Positions 1-6,429 of a DNA stretch of 8,082 nucleotides are shown piece by piece. How positions within the stretch are numbered: the first letter of the stretch is position 1; each line of letters starts with the position of its first letter. This stretch comes from Pseudomonadaceae bacterium UBA5811 (lineage in GTDB: Bacteria; Pseudomonadota; Gammaproteobacteria; Pseudomonadales; Pseudomonadaceae): the NCBI GenBank assembly GCA_002417905.1, contig DIDB01000050.1:1-8082 (forward strand), read 5' to 3'. The translations under genes and the position numbers were made by a program. A model generated the notes under the pieces. That model was not told the DNA's origin, did no database searches, and was given only the letters and a program-made list of their open reading frames with translations.

Positions 1-178
1 CCGGCTGACCGGGCAGAAATTGGCGGCTCTGCTGGGCGGGGCGGGTCGGCGGTGGCCGCAGCTGGCTGATGTCGCAGCCGCACGTCGTGAAGTGGCGGCT
101 GCGCGGGCTGCCGTGCCGGCTCCATTGGTGGCGGCGCCGGTGGATACCCAGGTGCTGGACCGGATGCGTCTTGAGCTA
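1..178 (+). pseudogene. flhF: Inverted partial copy of flhF linker region (probably chimeric)
   Basis: Read on the plus strand from position 2, this stretch encodes a segment that matches residues 91-149 of the minus-strand flhF in this same window. Shared blocks include LLGGAGRR, PQLADVAAAR and APVDTQVLDRMRLEL. There is no start codon of its own, no N-terminus and no GTPase domain. The segment enters from the left window edge and loses its similarity at about 178, where the sequence turns into the opposite-strand flhF. Twelve substitutions and no indels separate the copies over 177 bp. Six codons change amino acid (Q/D, A/T, A/D, W/E, R/H, A/P) and four are silent. It is a piece of a gene, not an expressed unit. 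Whether it comes from a second strain, a genomic inverted duplication or an amplification chimera cannot be decided from the sequence. Confidence 0.75.
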
Positions 179-440
179 GTTGGCCTGCTGGGGCTGACGC
201 TGCTGCAGGGGACGCCAGGCCATGGAGCCCAGCTGGATTTCCGGCAGCTCCGGCAGGCCATGCAGCTCAAGACGCATCCGGTCCAGCACCTGGGTATCCA
301 CCGGCGCCGCCACCAATGGAGCTGGCACGGCAGCCCGGGCAGCCGGCACTTCATGGCGTGCGGCTGCGACATCAGCCAGCTGCGGCTCCCGCCGACCCGC
401 CCCGCCCAGCAGATCCGTCAATTTATCGCCGGTCAGCCGG
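1..440. repeat. Large inverted repeat at left end (arms 1-177 and 264-440)
   Basis: The reverse complement of 264-440 aligns without gaps to 1-177 with 12 mismatches (at 13, 14, 16, 23, 27, 53, 54, 85, 87, 95, 103 and 118). Positions 119-177 are identical over 59 bp. Similarity fades at 178-180, picks up weakly at 181-196 against 245-260 (14 of 16), and is gone in the centre (201-240). The left arm touches the window edge, so its full length is unknown. The arms carry flhF coding sequence in opposite directions. There is no recombinase gene or promoter nearby, so an invertible switch is not indicated. Confidence 0.9.
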
Positions 441-709
441 GCGTCATCTGTCGCCGTCAGCCCTTCGGGAAGGGCCAGTTTTGAGCGGGCCTGGGCAATG
501 ATGGACTGGGTTTTGCGCAGCTCGGCTTCCAGAGCAGCGTTGGGCCGGACCGCCGTGGCCGGGGGGACAGGATAGTCCAGGGCAGCGGTCAGCTCGATGC
601 CACCCGCCACCCGGCGGTTGCCAATAATCGCGGCCTCCGCACCCAGCTCATCCCGGACCAGCTTCATGGCCTGACGCATATCAGCGGCAAAGAAACGTTT
701 GACCTGCAT
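176..709 (-). CDS. flhF: Flagellar biosynthesis GTPase FlhF, N-terminal part only (disrupted)
   Basis: FlhF is an SRP-type GTPase that fixes the number and position of polar flagella at the cell pole. The ATG at 709 gives the typical FlhF N-terminus MQVKRFFAADMRQAM, with LVRDELG and IIGNRRVAGGIEL following. Next comes a variable Ala/Pro-rich linker (about residues 50-140) and the conserved stretch QLGSMAW (159-165) that precedes the NG GTPase domain. The frame is then ended by a TAG at 178-176, exactly where the sequence folds back into an inverted copy of its own linker. The full protein is normally over 400 residues. Here only about 177 remain and the whole GTPase domain is absent. The start lies 15 bp after the flhA stop, with an AAGGGG ribosome site, so it is co-transcribed with flhA. 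The stop is most likely produced by the chimeric junction and the true gene probably continues. If the junction is real, the allele is null. Confidence 0.9.
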   Translation of the reverse strand: MQVKRFFAADMRQAMKLVRDELGAEAAIIGNRRVAGGIELTAALDYPVPPATAVRPNAALEAELRKTQSIIAQARSKLALPEGLTATDDARLTGDKLTDLLGGAGRREPQLADVAAARHEVPAARAAVPAPLVAAPVDTQVLDRMRLELHGLPELPEIQLGSMAWRPLQQRQPQQAN

Positions 710-724
710 GGCCGTACCCCTTGA

Positions 725-2836
725 TTACTTCTGTCCCACCGTCGCGACGATGGTCACCTGCCGGTTATCCGGTATTTCCTGATAGGCCAGCACCTGGATA
801 CCGGGCACCACGGCTCTGGCAAACCGCGACATCATCATCCGGATCGGCCCGGCCACCAGCAGGACTGCTGGCTTGCCGAGCATTTCTTGACGCTGTGCCG
901 CCTCTGCCAGGGAGCTTTGCAATTTTTCGGCCATCCCGGGCTCAAGCAGCATGCCATCTTCGCCCTGCCCGGCTTTCTGCAGACTGCCCAGCAGGATCTG
1001 CTCCAGCCTGGGCTCCAGGGTAATCACCGGAATCTCCTGCTCCATGCCCACAATGCTCTGCACAATAGCCCTGGACAACGCCATCCGGACCACGCCCACC
1101 AGCACGGCCGGATCCTGGGTTTTCGGGGCACTGGCAATCGCCTCGGCAATAGTGCGGATATCCCGGACCGGCACCTGCTCCTGCAGCAGGGCCTGCAGCA
1201 CCTTGAGCAGGGTGGACAGGGATACGCAGCCCGGCACCAGCTCCTCGGCCAGCTTGGGTGATGACTTGGCCAGCAGCTGCATCAGCTGCTGGACCTCCTC
1301 ATGGCCAATCAGTTCATGGGCATGCCGGGACAGGATCTGGTTCAGGTGGGTAGCCACCACCGTGCTGGCATCCACCACGGTATAACCCAGCGACTGGGCA
1401 TGATCCTTCTGGCCAGGCTCAATCCAGACCGCATCCAAGCCAAAGGCCGGGTCCTTGCCGGCAATCCCTTTCAGCTGGCCAAACACCTGCCCGGAATTGA
1501 TGGCCATCTCCCGGTCCGGATAAATCTCCGCCTCGGCCAGACTGACGCCCATCAGGGTCAGCCGATAGGCATTGGGCAACAGGTCCAGGTTATCGCGGAT
1601 ATGCACGGCGGGCATCAGAAAGCCCAGATCCTGGGACAGTTTCTTGCGTACACCACGAATCCGGGCCAGCAGCTGGCCGCCCTGATTGCGGTCCACCAGC
1701 GGAATCAGCCGGTATCCCACCTCCAGCCCGACCATATCCACCGGCGTCACATCGTTCCAGTCCAGCTCCCGGGTATCGGCCGCATGAGGAGCGGGCAGGC
1801 TTTCCTGATGCTTTTTCTCCTCCTCGGCCCGGGCCTGGCTCTGCTGCTTGCGCTGCCAGATCCACCAGGCACCCGCCGCTGCCAGGCCACCCAGCCCGAC
1901 AAAGGGGATATGCGGCATGCCCGGCACCACACCCATGGCAATCAGGATCAGTGCCGAAACCCCAAGCGCCTTGGGCGAATCAAACATCTGCCGGTTGACC
2001 AGATGCCCCATATCCTCGGAGCTGGTCACCCGGGTCACCAGAATGGCCGCCGCCGTGGACAGCAGCAGCGAGGGAATCTGGGCTACCAGGCCATCACCCA
2101 TGGTCAGCAGGGCATAAACCCGGCCGGCATCCGCCAGCGGCATATGATGCTGGGCAACTCCGATGGCCATCCCGCCCAGCAGATTGATAAACAGGATCAG
2201 CAGCCCGGCGATTGCATCCCCCCGGACAAATTTGCTGGCGCCATCCATCGAGCCATAGAAGTCAGCTTCGGCAGTCACTTCGGAGCGGCGCTTCCTGGCT
2301 TCAGCCTGGTCAATCAGCCCGGCATTCAGATCCGCATCAATCGCCATCTGCTTGCCTGGCATGGCATCCAGGGTAAAACGGGCACTGACCTCGGAAATCC
2401 GGCCGGCCCCTTTGGTGACCACCACAAAATTGATGATCATCAGGATCGAGAACACGACTGCACCGACCACGTAGTTACCGCCAATCACCACCTCGCCAAA
2501 TGCCTGGATCACCTTGCCGGCCGCTGCATGCCCCTCCTGGCCATGCAGCAGCACCACCCGGGTCGAGGCCACGTTCAGTGCCAGCCGCAACAGGGTTGCC
2601 ACCAGCAGGATGGTTGGGAAAACCGCAAAGTCCAGCGGTCGCAAGGCATAGACACTGACTAGCAGCACCACGATGGACAGGGCGATATTGAAGGTAAAGA
2701 ACACGTCCAGCAGAAAGGGCGGCAGCGGCAGGGTCATCATGCCCAGCATGACCAGCACCAGCAGCGGCACACCCAGATTGCCACGCCCCAGCCCGGCCAG
2801 GTTGTTGCGCACGGTGATCAGTTGCGAACGGTCCAC
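725..2836 (-). CDS. flhA: Flagellar type III export gate protein FlhA
   Basis: FlhA forms the large ring of the flagellar export gate. Its membrane half couples ion flow to protein export, and its cytoplasmic ring docks chaperone-substrate complexes. At 703 residues it has the family length. The N-terminal half is a multi-spanning membrane region (about residues 22-325). It contains the FHIPEP signature RISEVSARFTLDAMPGKQM starting at residue 146, and the residues aligning with Salmonella R147, R154, D158 and D208 are present (R146, R153, D157, D207). A charged Gln/Glu/Lys linker (about 328-345) leads to the cytoplasmic domain. The start is a GTG at 2836-2834, giving (M)DRSQLI as in Pseudomonas FlhA, preceded by GGGGGA. 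It follows a 195-bp gap after flhB that carries a sigma-54-like promoter, so it probably starts its own transcript, followed by flhF 15 bp on. No frame damage is seen. Confidence 0.98.
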   Translation of the reverse strand: MDRSQLITVRNNLAGLGRGNLGVPLLVLVMLGMMTLPLPPFLLDVFFTFNIALSIVVLLVSVYALRPLDFAVFPTILLVATLLRLALNVASTRVVLLHGQEGHAAAGKVIQAFGEVVIGGNYVVGAVVFSILMIINFVVVTKGAGRISEVSARFTLDAMPGKQMAIDADLNAGLIDQAEARKRRSEVTAEADFYGSMDGASKFVRGDAIAGLLILFINLLGGMAIGVAQHHMPLADAGRVYALLTMGDGLVAQIPSLLLSTAAAILVTRVTSSEDMGHLVNRQMFDSPKALGVSALILIAMGVVPGMPHIPFVGLGGLAAAGAWWIWQRKQQSQARAEEEKKHQESLPAPHAADTRELDWNDVTPVDMVGLEVGYRLIPLVDRNQGGQLLARIRGVRKKLSQDLGFLMPAVHIRDNLDLLPNAYRLTLMGVSLAEAEIYPDREMAINSGQVFGQLKGIAGKDPAFGLDAVWIEPGQKDHAQSLGYTVVDASTVVATHLNQILSRHAHELIGHEEVQQLMQLLAKSSPKLAEELVPGCVSLSTLLKVLQALLQEQVPVRDIRTIAEAIASAPKTQDPAVLVGVVRMALSRAIVQSIVGMEQEIPVITLEPRLEQILLGSLQKAGQGEDGMLLEPGMAEKLQSSLAEAAQRQEMLGKPAVLLVAGPIRMMMSRFARAVVPGIQVLAYQEIPDNRQVTIVATVGQK

Positions 2837-2853
2837 AGGTCCCCCAGATCAGT

Positions 2854-2867
2854 ATCAAACTTTTGAC
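2854..2867 (-). promoter_or_regulatory. FleQ-box-like dyad in the flhA leader
   Basis: The minus strand reads GTCAAAAGTTTGAT, which matches the reported FleQ consensus GTCAATAAATTGAC at 10 of 14 positions, with both half-sites recognisable (GTCAA and TTGAT). It lies about 13-27 nt downstream of the start predicted from the -24/-12 element. A downstream enhancer position is atypical for sigma-54 activators in general, but it is known for FleQ at Pseudomonas flagellar promoters including flhA. The site overlaps a perfect 8-bp inverted repeat (AAACTTTT/AAAAGTTT, 2857-2864 and 2871-2878, 6-nt spacer), which could instead act as an mRNA leader hairpin. Confidence 0.45.
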
Positions 2868-2890
2868 GGGAAAAGTTTCCGCCGGAGCCA

Positions 2891-2907
2891 TGCAATAACA
2901 GAACCAG
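2891..2907 (-). promoter_or_regulatory. Candidate sigma-54 (RpoN) -24/-12 promoter for flhA
   Basis: The minus strand reads CTGGTTCTGTTATTGCA. The invariant GG (2905-2904) and GC (2893-2892) are separated by exactly 10 nt, and the -12 box TTGCA is a full match. The -24 box keeps TGG but has TTC in place of the consensus CAC. The predicted start of transcription is near 2880, leaving a leader of about 44 nt before the flhA GTG. In Pseudomonas, flhA is a known RpoN/FleQ-dependent flagellar gene, which fits. The call rests on spacing, motif and location, without experimental data. Confidence 0.6.
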
Positions 2908-3031
2908 CTTTTCCGGCCAGCCCCGGGCCGGGCAATCTGGCACTGGAAGCCCGAACGGGCCCCGCGCCTGAAAACCCCGGATGGCCCCTGATTGCCGGAA
3001 CATAGCGGTGAACGGATGGCCTGATCCGGAA

Positions 3032-4168
3032 CTAACTGCCCCGCCGCAGATCGGGCGGGATGGGCAGCTCTTTCAGTGGCGCCGGACGGCGACCCTTGCC
3101 GGCCTGGTACTGGCGCAGCTGATAGACATAAGCCAGTACCTGGGCCACAGCCAGATAAAGGCCCCCGGGAATCTCCCGGTCCAGCTCCGTGGAAAAGTAG
3201 ACCGCCCGGGCCAGGGCCGGTGACTCCAGCACCATGACCTTGTTTTCCTGGGCAATCTCCCGGATTTTCAGGGCAATGAAGTCAGCCCCCTTGGCCACCA
3301 GCAGCGGAGCAACGGCCTTGCTGCTGTCATACTTCAGTGCCACGGCAAAGTGGGTCGGGTTGGTAATCACCACATCGGCCTCCGGAACGGCCTGCATCAT
3401 CCGCCGCTGGACCAGCTCACGCTGCAGCTGGCGGATTTTCGACTTGACCTCCGGCTTGCCCTCAGAGTCCCGGAACTCGTCCTTGACCTCCTGTTTGGTC
3501 ATCATCAGCTTCTGCCGGTTATCCCAGAGCTGGTACGGCACATCCACGGCAGCAATCAGGATCAGCCCGCAGGCCATCCACAGCGAACTCCAGCCGACAA
3601 TTTCCATGCTGTGCAGGATGGCAGTCTCCACCGGCTGCTTGGCAATCGACATCAGCTCCTCCTCATAGGAGGACAGCACCGCCAGTGCCACCAGCAGCAC
3701 CACCAGAAACTTGGCCAGAGCCTTGGCCAGCTCCACCAGCGAGCGCCCGGAAAACATCCGCTGTAACCCGGACAGCGGGTTCATCCTGGAAAAATTGGGC
3801 AACAGCGCCTCAGTGGAAAACAGCCAGCCCCCCACCGCGATGGCACCGACCACCGATGCCAGCGACAGGGCCAGCAGGAAGGGCAGCAGTGCCTTGAGAA
3901 TCAGCAGGCCATTACTGACCAGCAGCTGGCTCATGCTTTCCGGAGCCAGCAGGGTTTCCCGGGACAGATCAAAGCTGCCCTGCATGATGGCCAGCAGACT
4001 CTGGCCAATCTGGCCGCCGGTAACCAGCAGTCCACCAATCCCCCCCAGCGTGGTAATGACCATGCCCAGCTCCCGGGAACGGGCCAGCTGGCCCTTTTCC
4101 CGGGCCTCCCGCTGCCGTTTCTCGGTGGGTTCCTCACTCCGGTCTGCCCCGTTCTCGTTCTCGGCCAT
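3032..4168 (-). CDS. flhB: Flagellar export switch protein FlhB
   Basis: FlhB is the export-gate subunit that switches substrate specificity from rod/hook to filament proteins after self-cleavage. At 378 residues it is normal in length. The N-terminus has the typical charged motif EEPTEKRQREAREKGQ (12-27), followed by membrane segments (roughly 33-63, 85-117, 145-167 and 188-211) and the cytoplasmic FlhB-C domain. The autocleavage motif NPTH is intact at residues 270-273, within DVVITNPTHFAVAL. The C-terminal tail is Pro/Arg-rich. The ATG at 4168 has a strong ribosome site GGAGGA (4181-4176), 7 nt away, and starts 13 bp after the fliR stop. It is the last gene of the fliL-flhB run. Downstream lies the gap with the flhA promoter. 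Confidence 0.98.
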   Translation of the reverse strand: MAENENGADRSEEPTEKRQREAREKGQLARSRELGMVITTLGGIGGLLVTGGQIGQSLLAIMQGSFDLSRETLLAPESMSQLLVSNGLLILKALLPFLLALSLASVVGAIAVGGWLFSTEALLPNFSRMNPLSGLQRMFSGRSLVELAKALAKFLVVLLVALAVLSSYEEELMSIAKQPVETAILHSMEIVGWSSLWMACGLILIAAVDVPYQLWDNRQKLMMTKQEVKDEFRDSEGKPEVKSKIRQLQRELVQRRMMQAVPEADVVITNPTHFAVALKYDSSKAVAPLLVAKGADFIALKIREIAQENKVMVLESPALARAVYFSTELDREIPGGLYLAVAQVLAYVYQLRQYQAGKGRRPAPLKELPIPPDLRRGS

Positions 4169-4181
4169 CCGCCCGTCCTCC

Positions 4182-4958
4182 CTAACTGGCCCGGATCAGC
4201 TCGCGCAGCCACTGCAGGGCCACAGAAGCAAAGTGCTCATATCCGGCAAAAAAGTCCGCCAGGCTGATCCAGACAATCCCCAGCCCCAGCACCAGGGTCA
4301 CCGGAAAACCAATGCTGAAAATGTTCAGCTGGGGCGCTGCCCGGGTCATCAGGCCAAAGGCCAGGTTGATCACCAGCAGGGCCGTAATGGCCGGCAGGAC
4401 CACCAGCAGCCCGGCGCCCAGCACCCAGCCCAGCCGCCCGGCCACCTCCCAGTAATGCCGGGCCGGCAGGGCTTCGCCCACTGGCAGGCTGATAAAACTC
4501 TCCGCCAGGGTATCCAGCACCACCAGATGGCCATTCATGGCCAGAAACAGCAGAATGACCAGCACGTTGAACAGCTGGCCCAGCACCGGGACAGAGACCC
4601 CGTTGACCGGATCCATCATCGAAGCAAACCCCAGGCCCATCTGGGTGGCCAGCAGCTGGCCAGCAATAATGAACAGCTGGAAAAACAGCTGCAGGGAAAA
4701 ACCCAGCAGGACGCCGACCAGAACCTCCTGAAGGACCCGCAGCAGCGCCTGCAGGCTCAGGGCCGCTACCGGCGGCACAGGCGGCAGCACCGGTACCAGC
4801 ACCAGGGTGATGGCCAGGGCAAAATACAGGCGGATGCGGACGGGCACGACCTGGGTACCGATAACCGGCATGGTCATCAGCAGCGCGGCAATGCGGAACA
4901 GCGGGAACGTGAACTGGCCCAGCCAGCTGCCAATCTCCGTTTCGCTCAATGCAAACAT
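4182..4958 (-). CDS. fliR: Flagellar export gate protein FliR
   Basis: FliR, with FliP and FliQ, builds the helical core of the export gate through which flagellar proteins cross the inner membrane. With the ATG at 4958 the protein is 258 residues and starts MFALSETEIGSWLGQF, which aligns with Pseudomonas-type FliR N-termini. An in-frame TTG five codons earlier (4973) would overlap fliQ and add residues that do not look like the family, so I reject it. Hydrophobic segments run through most of the chain, with the conserved GLGFASMMDP at 108-117. The chosen start lies 7 bp after the fliQ stop. No clear Shine-Dalgarno is seen, so translation probably depends on coupling to fliQ. The stop is followed 13 bp later by flhB. 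Confidence 0.96.
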   Translation of the reverse strand: MFALSETEIGSWLGQFTFPLFRIAALLMTMPVIGTQVVPVRIRLYFALAITLVLVPVLPPVPPVAALSLQALLRVLQEVLVGVLLGFSLQLFFQLFIIAGQLLATQMGLGFASMMDPVNGVSVPVLGQLFNVLVILLFLAMNGHLVVLDTLAESFISLPVGEALPARHYWEVAGRLGWVLGAGLLVVLPAITALLVINLAFGLMTRAAPQLNIFSIGFPVTLVLGLGIVWISLADFFAGYEHFASVALQWLRELIRAS

Positions 4959-4965
4959 GGGGCGT

Positions 4966-5235
4966 TCAGCCAATCAGCAGCGGGATGTTCCGGATCAGCT
5001 GCTCGGTGAATTCGAGCAGCTGCCTGACCAGCCAGGGGCCAGCCACCATCAGCGTTACCAGCATGACCAGCAGCCTGGGCAGAAAGCTCAGGGTCTGCTC
5101 GTTGATCTGGGTAGCGGCCTGGAACATGGCCACGATCAGGCCCACCACCAGGCTTGGCACCACCAGCAGCGCCACCATCAGCGTTACCAGCCACAGGGCC
5201 TCCCGGACCAGATCCACCACAACGCCAGGATTCAT
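4966..5235 (-). CDS. fliQ: Flagellar export gate protein FliQ
   Basis: FliQ is the small two-helix subunit wrapped around the FliP/FliR core of the flagellar export gate. The product is 89 residues, the usual family length. It has two hydrophobic hairpin segments (about 13-38 and 51-72) around the conserved central stretch FQAATQINEQTLSFLPR (38-54). The ATG at 5235 follows the fliP stop by 15 bp, with a GGGGGA ribosome site. The TGA at 4968-4966 lies just upstream of the fliR ATG. Order, length and motif leave no realistic alternative. Confidence 0.97.
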   Translation of the reverse strand: MNPGVVVDLVREALWLVTLMVALLVVPSLVVGLIVAMFQAATQINEQTLSFLPRLLVMLVTLMVAGPWLVRQLLEFTEQLIRNIPLLIG

Positions 5236-5250
5236 CCGTTATCCCCCGGG

Positions 5251-6006
5251 CTAAAAAGTACCAAAACTGCTGGCCAGGGTACCCATGATCAGCGCCCAGC
5301 CATCCACCAGCACGAACAGCATGATCTTGAACGGCAGAGAAATAATCAGCGGCGACAGCATCATCATCCCCATGGCCATCAGCACGCTGGCCACCACCAT
5401 ATCGATGATCAGGAAAGGAATAAACAGCATAAAGCCGATCTGGAATGCTGTTTTCAGCTCCGAGGTGACAAAGGCGGGTACCACAATGCTCATCGGCGCC
5501 GCTGCCGGTTCGGCAATATCGGTACGCCGGGACAGCCGGACAAAAAGGTCCAGGTCGCTGCTGCGGGTCTGGGCCAGCATAAAGTCTTTCAGCGGCTCCT
5601 CTGCCCGCTGCAGGGCCTCCCGGGAGGTCATCTTTTCCGCCAGATAGGGCTGCAGGGCCTCTTGGTTGATCCGGTCAAACACCGGCCCCATGATAAACAG
5701 GGTCAGAAACAGCGACAGGCCGATCAGGATCTGGTTGGAAGGTGTCTGCTGCAGGCCCATGGCCTGGCGCAACAGCGAAAACACGATGATGATCCGGGTA
5801 AAGCTGGTCATCATGATCACCAGCGACGGAATAAAACTCAGCGCAGTCATGATCAGCAGGATCTGCAGACTGACCGAGTACTCCTGCTGCCCCTGGCCAT
5901 TGCTGCCCAGGGTTATCGCCGGAATCGACAGGGGATCATTGGGCGCGGCCAGTGCCAGCGGCGCCAGCAGGCCCAGCAGCACAACCAGCAGCAGACGGCC
6001 CGCCAT
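5251..6006 (-). CDS. fliP: Flagellar export gate protein FliP
   Basis: FliP forms the pentameric heart of the flagellar export channel. The 251-residue product has a cleavable signal peptide (residues 1-20, ending ALA-A), as is usual for flagellar FliP. Membrane segments follow at about 46-66, 92-108, 188-213 and 220-240. Both family signatures are present: [16 protein letters not shown] (177-192) and [14 protein letters not shown] (224-237). Methionines are clustered in MAMGMMML (210-217), consistent with the Met gasket of this family. Its ATG overlaps the fliO stop (TGATG) and has a GGGAGG ribosome site (6020-6015) inside fliO, so translation is coupled. The stop is 15 bp before fliQ. Confidence 0.98.
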   Translation of the reverse strand: MAGRLLLVVLLGLLAPLALAAPNDPLSIPAITLGSNGQGQQEYSVSLQILLIMTALSFIPSLVIMMTSFTRIIIVFSLLRQAMGLQQTPSNQILIGLSLFLTLFIMGPVFDRINQEALQPYLAEKMTSREALQRAEEPLKDFMLAQTRSSDLDLFVRLSRRTDIAEPAAAPMSIVVPAFVTSELKTAFQIGFMLFIPFLIIDMVVASVLMAMGMMMLSPLIISLPFKIMLFVLVDGWALIMGTLASSFGTF

Positions 6007-6428
6007 CAGCCCCGCCTCCCTGACTGCTGGCCCAGAGCCTCCAGCAGGCGCCGGGCAAATTCCGGTGAGGCCGGCTCACTGGCTGGCAGGCTGACCGGCT
6101 CCTCCAGGGCATGCAGCAGACTGATCCGGCCCGGCGCCACGCCCAGCAGCAGCTGCTGCGCCCCGACCTCAACCAGTAGCAGCCGCTCCCGTGGCCCCAG
6201 GGGCAGGCTGGCCAGCAGCCGGATAACCTGCTGGCGCGGGGCCAGCCCCTGGAGACGGCGCAGTCCCCAGGCCAGCAGCAGAATGGCCCCACTGACCAGC
6301 AGCAGACCCAGCAGCATCTTCAGTAGCGGCCCGGCCAGCTCGCCGCTTCCCGGCAGGCTGGCAGCATCCGCCGCCAGCAGCGGAGCGCTGCCCGAAAGCA
6401 GAAAGACAGACAGCCCGCTGCGACCCAT
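6006..6428 (-). CDS. fliO: Flagellar export gate assembly protein FliO
   Basis: FliO is a poorly conserved membrane protein that helps FliP assemble into the export gate. The 140-residue product has a signal-like hydrophobic N-terminus (about 5-20), a short periplasmic piece, one strong membrane helix (about 34-56) and a cytoplasmic domain. That domain carries the family-typical core [20 protein letters not shown] (75-94) and ends in a basic tail. Identity rests on this layout plus its position between fliN and fliP. The start ATG is 1 bp from the fliN stop, with no clear ribosome site, which suggests coupling. The stop overlaps the fliP start. It is Leu-rich and the least constrained gene in the run, as expected for fliO. 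Confidence 0.93.
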   Translation of the reverse strand: MGRSGLSVFLLSGSAPLLAADAASLPGSGELAGPLLKMLLGLLLVSGAILLLAWGLRRLQGLAPRQQVIRLLASLPLGPRERLLLVEVGAQQLLLGVAPGRISLLHALEEPVSLPASEPASPEFARRLLEALGQQSGRRG

Positions 6429-6429
6429 C

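Larger units (their letters stand above)
2837..3031. other. Intergenic regulatory gap between flhB and flhA
   Basis: This is the only sizeable non-coding interval in the window (195 bp). On the minus strand it holds, in order: the flhB stop; a weak hairpin around 2948-2961 (GCCC stem, GTTC loop) with no T-tract; a perfect 6-bp GC stem with 7-nt loop at 2913-2931; the -24/-12 element at 2907-2891; a dyad at 2878-2854; and the flhA ribosome site GGGGGA at 2845-2840. No convincing rho-independent terminator separates flhB from flhA, so some read-through is possible. A short minus-strand open frame across the gap (3003-2818) runs into flhA out of frame and looks like chance. Confidence 0.7.

Noticed and set aside
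1..440. Phase-variable invertible switch bounded by inverted repeats
   Set aside because: The centre carries no promoter, there is no recombinase nearby, and the arms are coding sequence with no site-specific core. Inversion would still leave flhF broken.
1301..2662. Plus-strand 453-codon open frame opposite flhA
   Set aside because: It is entirely antisense to intact flhA and is His/Gln/Gly-rich low-information translation with no recognisable domain.
2948..2961. Terminator after flhB (GCCC-GTTC-GGGC hairpin)
   Set aside because: The stem is only 4 bp and no T-run follows on the minus strand.
2818..3003. Small minus-strand open frame across the flhB-flhA gap (61 codons), including LVLLLHGSGG
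   Set aside because: It ends inside flhA out of frame, has no good ribosome site, and overlaps the promoter elements. The hydrolase-like LLLHGSGG string is judged coincidental.
3711..5009. Plus-strand 432-codon open frame opposite flhB and fliR
   Set aside because: It is antisense to two intact genes and has no domain-like sequence.
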